Notes: generated by a model not told the origin, from the sequence alone. A stretch of 7,855 nt of DNA from JACDCP01 sp050740235 (GCA_050740235.1 JBOIDB010000002.1:1-7855), one strand, 5' to 3'; shown: positions 1 through 6,385, numbered from the stretch's first letter. Made by a program: numbers and translations.

Positions 1-413
1 GCCAGCAGCGCGCCGCCCTCGTAGATCTGATAGAACGGGTTCGGCATGACGACGACGGCCCGGTCGGACGGATCGACGACTGCCTGCGCGAACGCGAACA
101 AGCCCTCGCGCGTCCCGTTGAGCGGCAACACCATGCGCTCGGGATCGACGGCGCCCACCGTCAATCGATAGCGGCGCGTGAGCCAGGCCGATATCGTTTC
201 GCGAAGCTCGCTTGAGCCCAGCGCGACGGGATAACTGTCGAGGCGATCCAGCGCGCCGATCAACGCATCCCGGATGAAAGCCGGCGGCGCGTGCCGCGGC
301 TCGCCGATGGACATCGAGATATGCCCGAGCCCGGCGGGCGGCGAAATGCCCGTTTTGAGCGCGGCCAGCCGCTCGAACGGATAGCGATGAAGCCGGTCGA
401 GATGGCGATTCAC
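1..413 (-). CDS. dapC: Succinyldiaminopimelate aminotransferase DapC, N-terminal part (cut by window edge)
   Basis: PLP-dependent class I/II aminotransferase that converts N-succinyl-2-amino-6-ketopimelate to N-succinyl-LL-diaminopimelate, using glutamate, in lysine and peptidoglycan precursor synthesis in the cytosol. I read 137 codons from a GTG at 413-411, whose GTGA overlaps the glnD stop by 4 bp, so translation is probably coupled. No good Shine-Dalgarno sequence precedes it. Seen near the start: a YPFERLAAL block (residues 11-19), ISMSIGEPRH (32-41, the substrate-side N-terminal segment typical of DapC), NGTREGLFAF (99-108, cofactor phosphate region) and PNPFYQIYEGGALL (124-137). The PLP lysine and the C-terminal domain lie outside the window; the family is about 400 residues long. 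The map-glnD-dapC order, known from Pseudomonas, supports DapC over other aminotransferases of this fold, although ArgD also has this activity in some bacteria. Confidence 0.88.
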   Translation of the reverse strand, partial: MNRHLDRLHRYPFERLAALKTGISPPAGLGHISMSIGEPRHAPPAFIRDALIGALDRLDSYPVALGSSELRETISAWLTRRYRLTVGAVDPERMVLPLNGTREGLFAFAQAVVDPSDRAVVVMPNPFYQIYEGGALL

Positions 414-3109
414 AGGGCGCCGAGCCGTTGCTCGAGCTCGGTTTCGAGCCGCTCCCGTTTCGCCGCATCCAGCGGACGGCCGCTGCGATCGCAGATGAAG
501 AAGACGTCCTCGGCGCGTTCGCCGACGGTCATGATCTTGGCGGCGCTGAGCTCGACGCGCGCCGCGAGAAAAGCCTGGGCGACTTCGGAGAGAAGGCCCG
601 GTCGATCCCCGGCGATGAGCTCGAGGATGGTGCGCGCATTCGCGCGGTCTTCGCTGAATTCGACCTGCAGGGGCGTGGAGAACATGCGCGCCTGTCGCGG
701 CACGCGGCGGTGGATTCGCGACGGCACGTCGCCGCCAGCTGCGAGCGCGCGCCAAACCGCCTGTTCGATCTCACTGCGCCGCGACTCATCGGCAGGCATG
801 CCGCCCTGCTCCAGGACATAGTAGGTATCCAGCGTGTAGCCTGGCGCGCTACGCGATACGCGCGCGTCGACGATCGTGAGACCGAGCTCGTCGATCGCGG
901 CGGTCGTCCGCGCGAAGGCGTGCAGATGATAGGCTGCGTGCAGAAATACGGGCGTTCCGCCGCGCCCCGGCTGTGTTCCGACGGCGACGATCGGATCGTC
1001 CGGCGCGGCGCCCTCGGCCTGCGCTTCCAGGCGCGCGCTCAGCAATGCCGTGTGCCAGGCGATCTCCCCGGCGGTATGCTGCAGGAAATAGTCGTCGGTC
1101 AGCGATTCCCAGACGGCGAGCTGCCCCTCGTGCGCCACGCCGCGTTGCGCCAGCAACCGCCGCGCGGCTTCCTGCGTCTCCGCGATCAGCTCGTCCTTGT
1201 CGATCGGGTTTTCCAGGCCGCGACGCAAGGCCCGCCGCGTGCGTTCATAGAGCTCCTCGAATAGCGCTGCCTTCCACGAGTTCCAGAGCTTCGGATTGGT
1301 GGCGCGTACGTCGGCCACCGTCAGCACGTACAGATAATCCAGATGCGTCTGGTCGCCGACCTCGCGCGCGAACTCGTTGACGACCTGCGGATCGCTGATG
1401 TCCTTCTTCTGCGCGGTAATCGACAACAGAAGGTGATGACGCACGAGCCAGGCGACCAGCCGGGCATCGTACCGGCTCAGGCCCTGCTCGAGGCAGAACG
1501 CTTCCGCATCGACGGCGCCGAGCTCGGAATGATCGCCGCCGCGGCCCTTGCCGATGTCGTGGAACAGGCCGGCGAGGTAGGCCACCTCCGGCTTCGGCAG
1601 CGCTTGCATGATCTCGCTGCAGCGGGGGAACTCCTGGTTGTATTGCGCGAGCGCGAAACGCCGCAGCCGCCCGATCACGAACAGTGTGTGCGCGTCGACC
1701 GTGTAAACATGGAAAAGGTCGTACTGCATCCGGCCGACGATGCGGCCGAATGCTGGAATGTAGCGGCCGAGCACGCCATACAGATTCATGCGGAGCAATG
1801 CATGAGTCACGCCGGAGGGCGCGCGCAGTGTTTCGAGGAACAGGCGGTGATTGCGCGGGTTACGGCGAAAGGCGTCATCGATGAGATCGACGTGCCGGTG
1901 GATCAGGCGGATGGTGGCGGCGCTGACGCCGCGCAAGCCTGGATTCTGCTGCGCGAGGAGGAAGATTTCCAGCAAGGCGGAAGGATCCCGCGCGAACACG
2001 CCGTCATCGACGGCCTCAAGATAATCGTTGCGGATCCGGAAGCGCGGGTTGACGGGCGTCGGCGGCGCGCCGGCCGGATTCATGATGGCTTCCTGGAAGA
2101 GCTGCAACAGCATCTCGTTGAGGCGGCTGAGCTCGATGATCGTGCGGTAGTAGCGTTGCATGAAATGCTCGACCGCCAGCGTATCGCCCGAGTCCTCGTA
2201 ACCGAACTGCGCTGCGAGCCGCAATTGATGGTCGAACAGCAGGCGGTCCTCGCGCCGCCCGGTGAGCACGTGCAGCGCGAAACGGATTTTCCACAGGAAG
2301 GCTTGGCCGGCGACGAGGCGGGCGTACTCGTTTTCGGTCAGGAACCCGTGCGCGACCAGCTCGTGCAATGTCGCGGCGCCGAAATGGCGCTTCGCCACCC
2401 AGCCGATCATCTGAATGTCGCGCAATCCGCCGGGGCTGCTCTTGACGTTCGGCTCGAGGTTGTAGGCCGTGTCGTGAAAGCGATGGTGCCGCGCGAGCTG
2501 CTCCCTGAGCTTCGCCTCGAAGAAGCTGCGCGACGGCCAGATGCGTTCGGGTCCCGTGGCGTGGCGCATGGCGTCGAACAACGCCCGCGGTCCGTCGAGC
2601 AGGCGCGATTCCATGAGGCTCGTCGCAACCGTGATGTCCTCTTCGGCTGCCGCGACGCAGTCCTCGATCGTGCGCACGCTGTGGCCGACTTCGAGCCCGA
2701 TGTCCCAAAGAAACGCCAGAAACGCCTCTGTGGCCTTCGGCCGGTCTTCTCTTTCTGTAGTCTGTCGTCCGTCATCTGTCATCTGGTTCTGCGTCAGCAA
2801 AACCATCACGTCGATGTCCGAGCAGGGATGCAGCTCGCCGCGTCCGTAACCGCCTGCTGCAACCAGCGCGGCGCCTTCGTTCGATTCATCGAAATGGCGG
2901 CGCCAGGCGCGCAGAAGCAGCTCGTCCACCAGGGTGGCGCGTTGCCGCACGAGGCGCTCGGCGGGAGCGCCGGCCTTGAAGGCCTCACGCAAACGCTCGT
3001 CGCCTTGCGCGAGTGCGATACGGAATGCGGTGAGCGCGTCCGCCTGCCGGGCGAGACTCGAGTCGAGCTGTGCCAGATCCAGCGCGTCCGTGGCCGGCCT
3101 GGTCGTCAT
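410..3109 (-). CDS. glnD: Bifunctional PII uridylyltransferase / uridylyl-removing enzyme GlnD
   Basis: Cytosolic nitrogen sensor. It uridylylates PII (GlnB/GlnK) when glutamine is low and removes UMP when glutamine is high, thereby setting glutamine synthetase activity and NtrBC signalling. From ATG at 3109 the protein has 899 residues, usual for the family. Domains in order: nucleotidyltransferase with GGYGRGELHPCSDID (86-100; metal-binding D98 and D100), helical linker with NVKSSPGGLRDIQ (about 221-233), HD hydrolase with HDIGKGRGGDHSELG (517-531), RHH (557-559) and TVAD (597-600), then two C-terminal ACT domains (about 713-790 and 825-899) that bind glutamine. All catalytic motifs are intact. 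The open frame extends upstream to 3679, but that part is antisense-frame read-through of map. A GTG at 3133 (8 codons upstream, after GAGAG) is an alternative start. Residues about 106-125 look like a short insertion encoded by a tandem repeat. It lies in a putative operon between map and dapC. Confidence 0.96.
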   Translation of the reverse strand: MTTRPATDALDLAQLDSSLARQADALTAFRIALAQGDERLREAFKAGAPAERLVRQRATLVDELLLRAWRRHFDESNEGAALVAAGGYGRGELHPCSDIDVMVLLTQNQMTDDGRQTTEREDRPKATEAFLAFLWDIGLEVGHSVRTIEDCVAAAEEDITVATSLMESRLLDGPRALFDAMRHATGPERIWPSRSFFEAKLREQLARHHRFHDTAYNLEPNVKSSPGGLRDIQMIGWVAKRHFGAATLHELVAHGFLTENEYARLVAGQAFLWKIRFALHVLTGRREDRLLFDHQLRLAAQFGYEDSGDTLAVEHFMQRYYRTIIELSRLNEMLLQLFQEAIMNPAGAPPTPVNPRFRIRNDYLEAVDDGVFARDPSALLEIFLLAQQNPGLRGVSAATIRLIHRHVDLIDDAFRRNPRNHRLFLETLRAPSGVTHALLRMNLYGVLGRYIPAFGRIVGRMQYDLFHVYTVDAHTLFVIGRLRRFALAQYNQEFPRCSEIMQALPKPEVAYLAGLFHDIGKGRGGDHSELGAVDAEAFCLEQGLSRYDARLVAWLVRHHLLLSITAQKKDISDPQVVNEFAREVGDQTHLDYLYVLTVADVRATNPKLWNSWKAALFEELYERTRRALRRGLENPIDKDELIAETQEAARRLLAQRGVAHEGQLAVWESLTDDYFLQHTAGEIAWHTALLSARLEAQAEGAAPDDPIVAVGTQPGRGGTPVFLHAAYHLHAFARTTAAIDELGLTIVDARVSRSAPGYTLDTYYVLEQGGMPADESRRSEIEQAVWRALAAGGDVPSRIHRRVPRQARMFSTPLQVEFSEDRANARTILELIAGDRPGLLSEVAQAFLAARVELSAAKIMTVGERAEDVFFICDRSGRPLDAAKRERLETELEQRLGAL
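2755..2785. repeat. Degenerate 7-bp tandem repeat inside glnD
   Basis: On the + strand four consecutive heptamers read CTGTAGT, CTGTCGT, CCGTCAT and CTGTCAT, followed by a partial CTG. The period is exactly seven with one to three substitutions per unit. The surrounding bases (about 2741-2790) are pyrimidine-rich and lower in GC than the rest of glnD. On the coding strand the repeat gives QMTDDGRQTTE-like residues (about 109-119) between the conserved DIDVMVLL strand and the next helix of the nucleotidyltransferase domain. Because 7 is not a multiple of 3, a change of one unit would shift the reading frame. Confidence 0.75.
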
Positions 3110-3141
3110 GGGGCGCGCGGGAATGCTCGGCACCTGAGCTC

Positions 3142-3909
3142 TCAGATGTCGCCGTCCGCCGCCAGCGTCAACACTTCGACCCCGGCCTCGGTGACGAGAA
3201 CGGTGTGCTCCCACTGCGCCGACAGGGAATGATCCTTGGTGACGACCGTCCAGCCGTCCGGAAGCAGCTTCACGTGCCGCTTGCCGGCATTGACCATCGG
3301 CTCGATGGTGAACGTCATGCCGGGCTCGAGCGTCAGGCCCGTGCCGGGACGACCGTAATGCAGCACCTGCGGATCCTCGTGAAACACGCGGCCGATCCCG
3401 TGGCCGCAGTACTCGCGCACGATCGAGCAGTCGTGACCTTCCACGTACTGCTGAATGGCGTAACCGATGTCGCCGAGCCGCGCGCCCGGCCGCACTTTTT
3501 CGATGCCCAGGCGCATGCCGTCGCGGGCGATCTTCGACACGCGCTCGCCGGTCACGCTCGGCTTGCCCGCGAAGAACATGCGGCTCGTGTCGCCGTGGAA
3601 CTCGTCCTTGATGACGGTGACGTCGATATTGACGACGTCGCCGCTCCTGAGCTTGCGGTCGCCCGGAATGCCATGGCACACGACGTGATTTACGGACGTG
3701 CAGATCGATTTCGGAAAGCCCTTGTAATTGAGGGGCGCGGGGATCGCCTGCTGGCGGTTGACGATGTAATCGTGGCAGATCTCGTTCAGCTCGTCGGTGG
3801 TCGTGCCGGGCGTGACGTGAGGGCCGATCATGTCCAGCACCTCGGCGGCGAGCCGCCCGGCCACGCGCATGCGTTCCTGCTCCTCGGGCGTTTTGATGGA
3901 GACGGACAT
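3142..3909 (-). CDS. map: Type I methionine aminopeptidase
   Basis: Cytosolic metalloprotease that removes the initiator methionine from nascent proteins whose second residue is small. The protein is 255 residues, close to the 264 of E. coli, with no extra N-terminal domain (type Ia). The pita-bread fold ligands are all present: D96 (in DVVNIDV), D107 (in HGDTSR), H170 (in CGHGIG), E203 (in TIEPM) and E234 (in QWEHT). The substrate-side histidines H79 (CHG) and H177 (VFHED) are also seen. The ATG at 3909 is preceded by no recognisable Shine-Dalgarno sequence. A TAAACT (3922-3917 on the minus strand) close to the ATG could be a -10 box for a nearly leaderless message, but no -35 fits. The gene is divergent from rpsB, the usual arrangement in Gammaproteobacteria, and leads the map-glnD-dapC set. 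Confidence 0.97.
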   Translation of the reverse strand: MSVSIKTPEEQERMRVAGRLAAEVLDMIGPHVTPGTTTDELNEICHDYIVNRQQAIPAPLNYKGFPKSICTSVNHVVCHGIPGDRKLRSGDVVNIDVTVIKDEFHGDTSRMFFAGKPSVTGERVSKIARDGMRLGIEKVRPGARLGDIGYAIQQYVEGHDCSIVREYCGHGIGRVFHEDPQVLHYGRPGTGLTLEPGMTFTIEPMVNAGKRHVKLLPDGWTVVTKDHSLSAQWEHTVLVTEAGVEVLTLAADGDI

Positions 3910-3960
3910 GACTGCAAGTTTACAGATGGCAGAAAAGAAATGCGCCGTAAGGATTCACAG

Positions 3961-4180
3961 AAGCATCCGCTTTGACACCTGTCCGGTCGGCCGGGCGATG
4001 CGACCCTTCGGGCAACCTGTGCGAACCGCTCACCGGCGGGACTCGCCCTACGGGACGTCCATGTCCCGGAGGGCGAGCGCGCGCATCCATGCGCGCGCCC
4101 TTCGGGTCAGCCGCCGCCGAGCGGTTCGGCACAGGCGCATCGCCCCGATTGGCCGACCGGACAGGTGTCAGAGCGGACGC
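3961..4180. repeat. Nested palindromic element, MITE/REP-like
   Basis: Ends 3973-3992 and 4151-4170 are perfect 20-bp inverted repeats beginning TGACACCTGTCC. Extended outward to 3963-3992 and 4151-4180 they match at 28 of 30 positions. Pairing continues inward: GGGCGATGCG (3993-4002) with CGCATCGCCC (4136-4145), and CCTGTGCGAACCGCTC (4016-4031) with 4119-4135 (one extra base). The centre holds two hairpins back to back: 4043-4076 (TCGCCCT, mismatch, CGGGAC, 6-nt loop, complement) and 4077-4098 (10-bp perfect stem GCGCGCGCAT with a 2-base centre). CCCTTCGGG motifs at 4004-4012 and 4098-4106 sit in the bulges and may form UUCG-type mini-hairpins. CACAG occurs at 3956-3960 and 4181-4185 and could be a target duplication. 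No transposase is encoded, so it would be non-autonomous. A structural insulator or bidirectional terminator between the divergent operons is an alternative. Confidence 0.7.
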
Positions 4181-4184
4181 CACA

Positions 4185-4198
4185 GGGCGGTACCGCCC
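4185..4198. repeat. 14-bp perfect palindrome GGGCGGTACCGCCC
   Basis: An uninterrupted, perfectly symmetrical 14-mer just right of the large palindromic element and about 65 bp upstream of the rpsB -35 position. With no loop it is a poor RNA hairpin, so it looks more like a dimeric protein site or a remnant of the neighbouring element. I do not recognise the operator. Confidence 0.5.
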
Positions 4199-4262
4199 GG
4201 CCGGCAAGAGAGGTGCCCGAGCGAATGCCCCTGCGATTGCGCGAATGAACCATCTCTCGCGT

Positions 4263-4298
4263 TTGTTGCACATGGTCGTTTGTGTTATAAAGCGCGCG
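4263..4298 (+). promoter_or_regulatory. Probable rpsB operon promoter
   Basis: TATAAA at 4286-4291 is a 5/6 match to the sigma-70 -10 box and is preceded by TG one base upstream (4283-4284), giving an extended -10. Seventeen bases further upstream is TTGTTG (4263-4268), a weak 3/6 -35. The bases after the -10 are GCGCGCGCC, a GC-rich discriminator typical of ribosomal promoters under stringent (ppGpp/DksA) control, so that regulation is inferred. The start would be near 4298. The region is locally AT-rich in a GC-rich setting. Confidence 0.6.
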
Positions 4299-4434
4299 CC
4301 TCGCGAGCCTCGAACGAGCGTTCGGGAGGTTAAAAATCCACACATGCACCGACACGTGCGGCGGGGTGCCCGGATCGAAGATTCGGGTTGCCGCATGGGG
4401 CGCATGGAGGCCCTAACCCGACAGGAGAGATCTC
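4298..4434 (+). promoter_or_regulatory. Structured rpsB leader, candidate S2 autoregulatory RNA
   Basis: About 137 nt separate the predicted start from the rpsB ATG. Visible stems: CCTCGAACG (4308-4316) with CGTTCGGGAGG (4319-4329, two-base bulge); GCAC (4346-4349) with GTGC (4356-4359); and CGGGTT (4384-4389) with AACCCG (4415-4420) enclosing GGGC (4398-4401) with GCCC (4410-4413). The last ends three bases before the Shine-Dalgarno AGGAG (4423-4427), which lies 7 nt from the ATG. Ribosomal protein S2 is known to repress its own rpsB-tsf message in E. coli through a structured leader conserved in Gammaproteobacteria. Length, position and stems fit that, but I did not align it to the known motif. 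Confidence 0.5.
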
Positions 4435-5451
4435 ATGCCTAGCGTTTCCATGCGCCAGATGCTGGAAGCGGGCGTCCATTTCGGACATCAGACCCGCTAC
4501 TGGAACCCGAAGATGGCGCCATTCATTTTCGGTGAGCGCAACAAGATTCACATCATCAATCTCGAGAAGACGTTGCCGCTCTATGCCGAGGCGGCTCACT
4601 TCGTCAAGAGCATCGTCGCCGACGGCGGCACGGTGCTGTTCGTCGGCACCAAACGTTCCGCGCGCGAAGCGGTGCGCACGCAGGCGGAGCGCTGCGGCAT
4701 GCCCCATGTCAGCCATCGATGGCTCGGCGGCATGCTGACGAATTTCAAGACGGTGAAGCAGTCGATCAAGCGGCTGACCGAGCTCGAGGAGATGCAGCCG
4801 GAGCGCATCGAGCAGCTCAGCAAGAAAGAAGTGCTCGAGCTCAGGCGCGAGCAGGCCAAACTCGAGCGCAGCCTGGGCGGCATCAAGAGCATGGGCGCGC
4901 TGCCCGATGCGCTGTTCGTCGTCGATGTGGGCCATGAGTACATAGCGGTGCACGAGGCCGGGAAGCTGGGCATCCCGGTCGTGGCCGTCGTCGACACGAA
5001 TTGCGCGCCCGACAAGATCGATTACGTGATTCCGGGCAACGACGATGCCATGCGCGCGATCCAGCTCTACGCGACCGGCATCGCCGACGCCGTGCTGGAC
5101 GGGAAGGCGTCGATTCCCGAAGTGCCGCTCGGTGAGGATGACTTCGTCGAGCTGGACGAGGAGGGCAAGCCGCGGCGCAAGGGCGGCGGCCGCAAGAAAG
5201 CGGCGGCACGCAAGAAGGCGCCCGCTCGCAAGGCTCCGGCGCGCAAGTCCGCCGCAACGAAAAAGTCGCCGGCCGCGCCACGGGCACGCGACCAGGCCGG
5301 GGCAGCCGACGATAAGCCGGCAGAAGGCGCTGCGCCGGCCGCCGGCGCCACATCGGCCGGAGATTCAACGCCCGAAACGGAAACTGCCGTTGCGCCCGCA
5401 GTGGCCACGGACACCGGCAACGAGCCGGACAGCCAGGCAAAGGAGGGCTGA
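4435..5451 (+). CDS. rpsB: Small ribosomal subunit protein S2 with long C-terminal tail
   Basis: S2 joins the 30S subunit late, on the solvent side near the head-body junction, and is needed for S1 binding. Residues 1 to about 241 match the whole E. coli protein (241 residues): SMRQMLEAGVHFGHQTRYWN (5-24), KIHIINLEKT (37-46), FVGTKR (69-74), HRWLGGMLTNF (94-104), SLGGIKSMGALPDALFV (146-162) and VIPGNDDA (198-205). The helical coiled-coil insertion (about 107-147) is present. The protein then runs on to 338 residues. Residues about 246-287 are Lys/Arg/Ala-rich with repeated KKAPARK-type units, like histone H1-like tails. Residues 288-338 are Ala/Pro/Asp/Glu-rich and acidic. The tail is in frame, has no stop codon and ends in the AGGAGG that serves tsf. 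The start is set by AGGAG 7 nt upstream. It is first in the rpsB-tsf-pyrH-frr set. Confidence 0.98.
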   Translation: MPSVSMRQMLEAGVHFGHQTRYWNPKMAPFIFGERNKIHIINLEKTLPLYAEAAHFVKSIVADGGTVLFVGTKRSAREAVRTQAERCGMPHVSHRWLGGMLTNFKTVKQSIKRLTELEEMQPERIEQLSKKEVLELRREQAKLERSLGGIKSMGALPDALFVVDVGHEYIAVHEAGKLGIPVVAVVDTNCAPDKIDYVIPGNDDAMRAIQLYATGIADAVLDGKASIPEVPLGEDDFVELDEEGKPRRKGGGRKKAAARKKAPARKAPARKSAATKKSPAAPRARDQAGAADDKPAEGAAPAAGATSAGDSTPETETAVAPAVATDTGNEPDSQAKEG

Positions 5452-5452
5452 G

Positions 5453-6334
5453 ATGGCGGTCACCGCACAACTGGTGAAGGAACTGCGCGAGCGCACCGGC
5501 GCCGGCATGATGGAATGCAAGAACGCCCTCGTCGCCGCCGGAGGCGACATCGATGCGGCCGTGGAGCAGATGCGCAAGGCCGGGCTCGCCAAGGCCGACA
5601 AGAAGGCCGGCCGGGTCGCGGCCGAGGGCGTGATCGAGATTCGCGTGAGCGATGACGCCCGCACCGGCGCGATCGTCGAGATCAATTGCGAGACCGATTT
5701 CGTCGCCAATGGCGAGCCGTTCCGGCGCTTTGCCGATACGGTTGCCGAAGCTGCGCTCGGGGCGCCGACAGCCGATGTCGACGCGCTGCTGAAGCGCACC
5801 GTCGACGGCGAAACGATCGAGAACCGCCGCCGGTCGCTGGTGGCGTCGATCGGCGAGAATATCCGCGTGCGCCGCCTGGGCCGGCTCGAGTCGCGCGGCG
5901 CGCTCGGCCATTATCTGCACGGCTCGCGCATCGGCGCGATCGTCGCGCTGGAAGGCGGCGACGAGACCCTGGCCCGTGATCTCGCCATGCACGTCGCGGC
6001 CAGCCGGCCCGCATACGTCACGGCGGATCAGGTGCCGGCCGACCTGCTCGACAAGGAACGTGAGATTCTCAGGGAGCAGGCCGCGACCGAAGGCAAGCCG
6101 CCGGCGATCGTCGAGAAGATGGTCGAAGGCCGCCTGCGCAAGTTTCTCGGCGAAATCACGCTGCTCGGCCAGGCCTTCGTCAAGGACGATCAGATCCTCG
6201 TCGGCAAGCTCGTCGAGCAGCGGGGCGCGCGCGTCACCGCTTTCCTGCGGTTCGAGGTCGGCGAGGGCATCGAGAAACCGGAAGACGACTTCGTCTCCGA
6301 AGTCATGAAACAGGTGCGCGGCGCGTCGGGCTGA
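5453..6334 (+). CDS. tsf: Elongation factor Ts
   Basis: EF-Ts is the guanine-nucleotide exchange factor that releases GDP from EF-Tu in translation elongation. The product has 293 residues, against 283 in E. coli. The N-terminal UBA-like domain carries LRERTGAGMMECKNAL (11-26). The core has NCETDFVANGEPF (78-90), whose TDFV (81-84) is the segment that inserts into the EF-Tu nucleotide site. The subdomain helix and C-terminal module follow, with KPPAIVEKMVEGRLRKFLGEI (about 220-240), LLGQAFVKD and a conserved C-terminal strand. The ATG begins 1 bp after the rpsB stop. Its AGGAGG (5441-5446), 6 nt upstream, lies within the last rpsB codons, so translation is probably coupled and the two proteins are made from one message. 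No terminator is seen after it. Confidence 0.98.
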   Translation: MAVTAQLVKELRERTGAGMMECKNALVAAGGDIDAAVEQMRKAGLAKADKKAGRVAAEGVIEIRVSDDARTGAIVEINCETDFVANGEPFRRFADTVAEAALGAPTADVDALLKRTVDGETIENRRRSLVASIGENIRVRRLGRLESRGALGHYLHGSRIGAIVALEGGDETLARDLAMHVAASRPAYVTADQVPADLLDKEREILREQAATEGKPPAIVEKMVEGRLRKFLGEITLLGQAFVKDDQILVGKLVEQRGARVTAFLRFEVGEGIEKPEDDFVSEVMKQVRGASG

Positions 6335-6385
6335 CCGATTCCGTCGCTGGAGCGAACCCCCGCCTACGCGGAGAGGGAACGGCTG

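Larger units (their letters stand above)
3910..4434. other. Divergent intergenic region between map and rpsB
   Basis: These 525 bp hold no convincing gene. From left to right: a 50-bp AT-richer stretch upstream of map (3910-3960) where its promoter may lie; a 220-bp nested palindromic element (3961-4180); a 14-bp perfect palindrome (4185-4198); a plain stretch (4199-4262) with a GCGAATG direct repeat at 4221-4227 and 4241-4247, start points 20 bp apart; the rpsB promoter (about 4263-4298); and the rpsB leader up to 4434. Open frames crossing this region change frame through the palindrome, match no family I recognise and lack ribosome binding sites. Confidence 0.8.

Noticed and set aside
428..1264. 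278-codon + strand frame opposite the end of glnD
   Set aside because: Shadow of the ACT domain region of glnD, with no ribosome site and no family resemblance.
1343..3232. 629-codon open frame on the + strand opposite glnD
   Set aside because: It lies antisense to a full-length GlnD with all motifs intact. Long antisense frames are expected in GC-rich genes, and it shows no recognisable domain.
3110..3679. Upstream extension of the glnD frame through map
   Set aside because: The extra 190 codons are read out of frame from map. The real GlnD N-terminus begins at about 3109 or 3133.
3972..3977. Perfect TTGACA on the + strand
   Set aside because: It belongs to the terminal inverted repeat of the palindromic element, and no -10 box lies 16-18 bp downstream.
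4043..4098. Central hairpins as an ordinary intrinsic terminator
   Set aside because: No T-run follows on either strand, and both neighbouring genes start away from this site. They fit better as part of the larger palindrome.
3910..4434. tRNA gene or CRISPR array in the intergenic region
   Set aside because: No cloverleaf with a TTC-type T arm is seen, and there is no set of regularly spaced identical repeats.
3830..4442. Several overlapping frames of 82-167 codons on both strands in the map-rpsB gap
   Set aside because: They run through the large palindrome, which keeps frames open on both strands. They have arginine-rich composition, no ribosome sites and no domains.
6335..6385. Terminator or regulatory hairpin between tsf and pyrH
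   Set aside because: Only a 4-bp CCGC/GCGG stem is visible, with no T-run. The gap is explained by the pyrH ribosome binding site.
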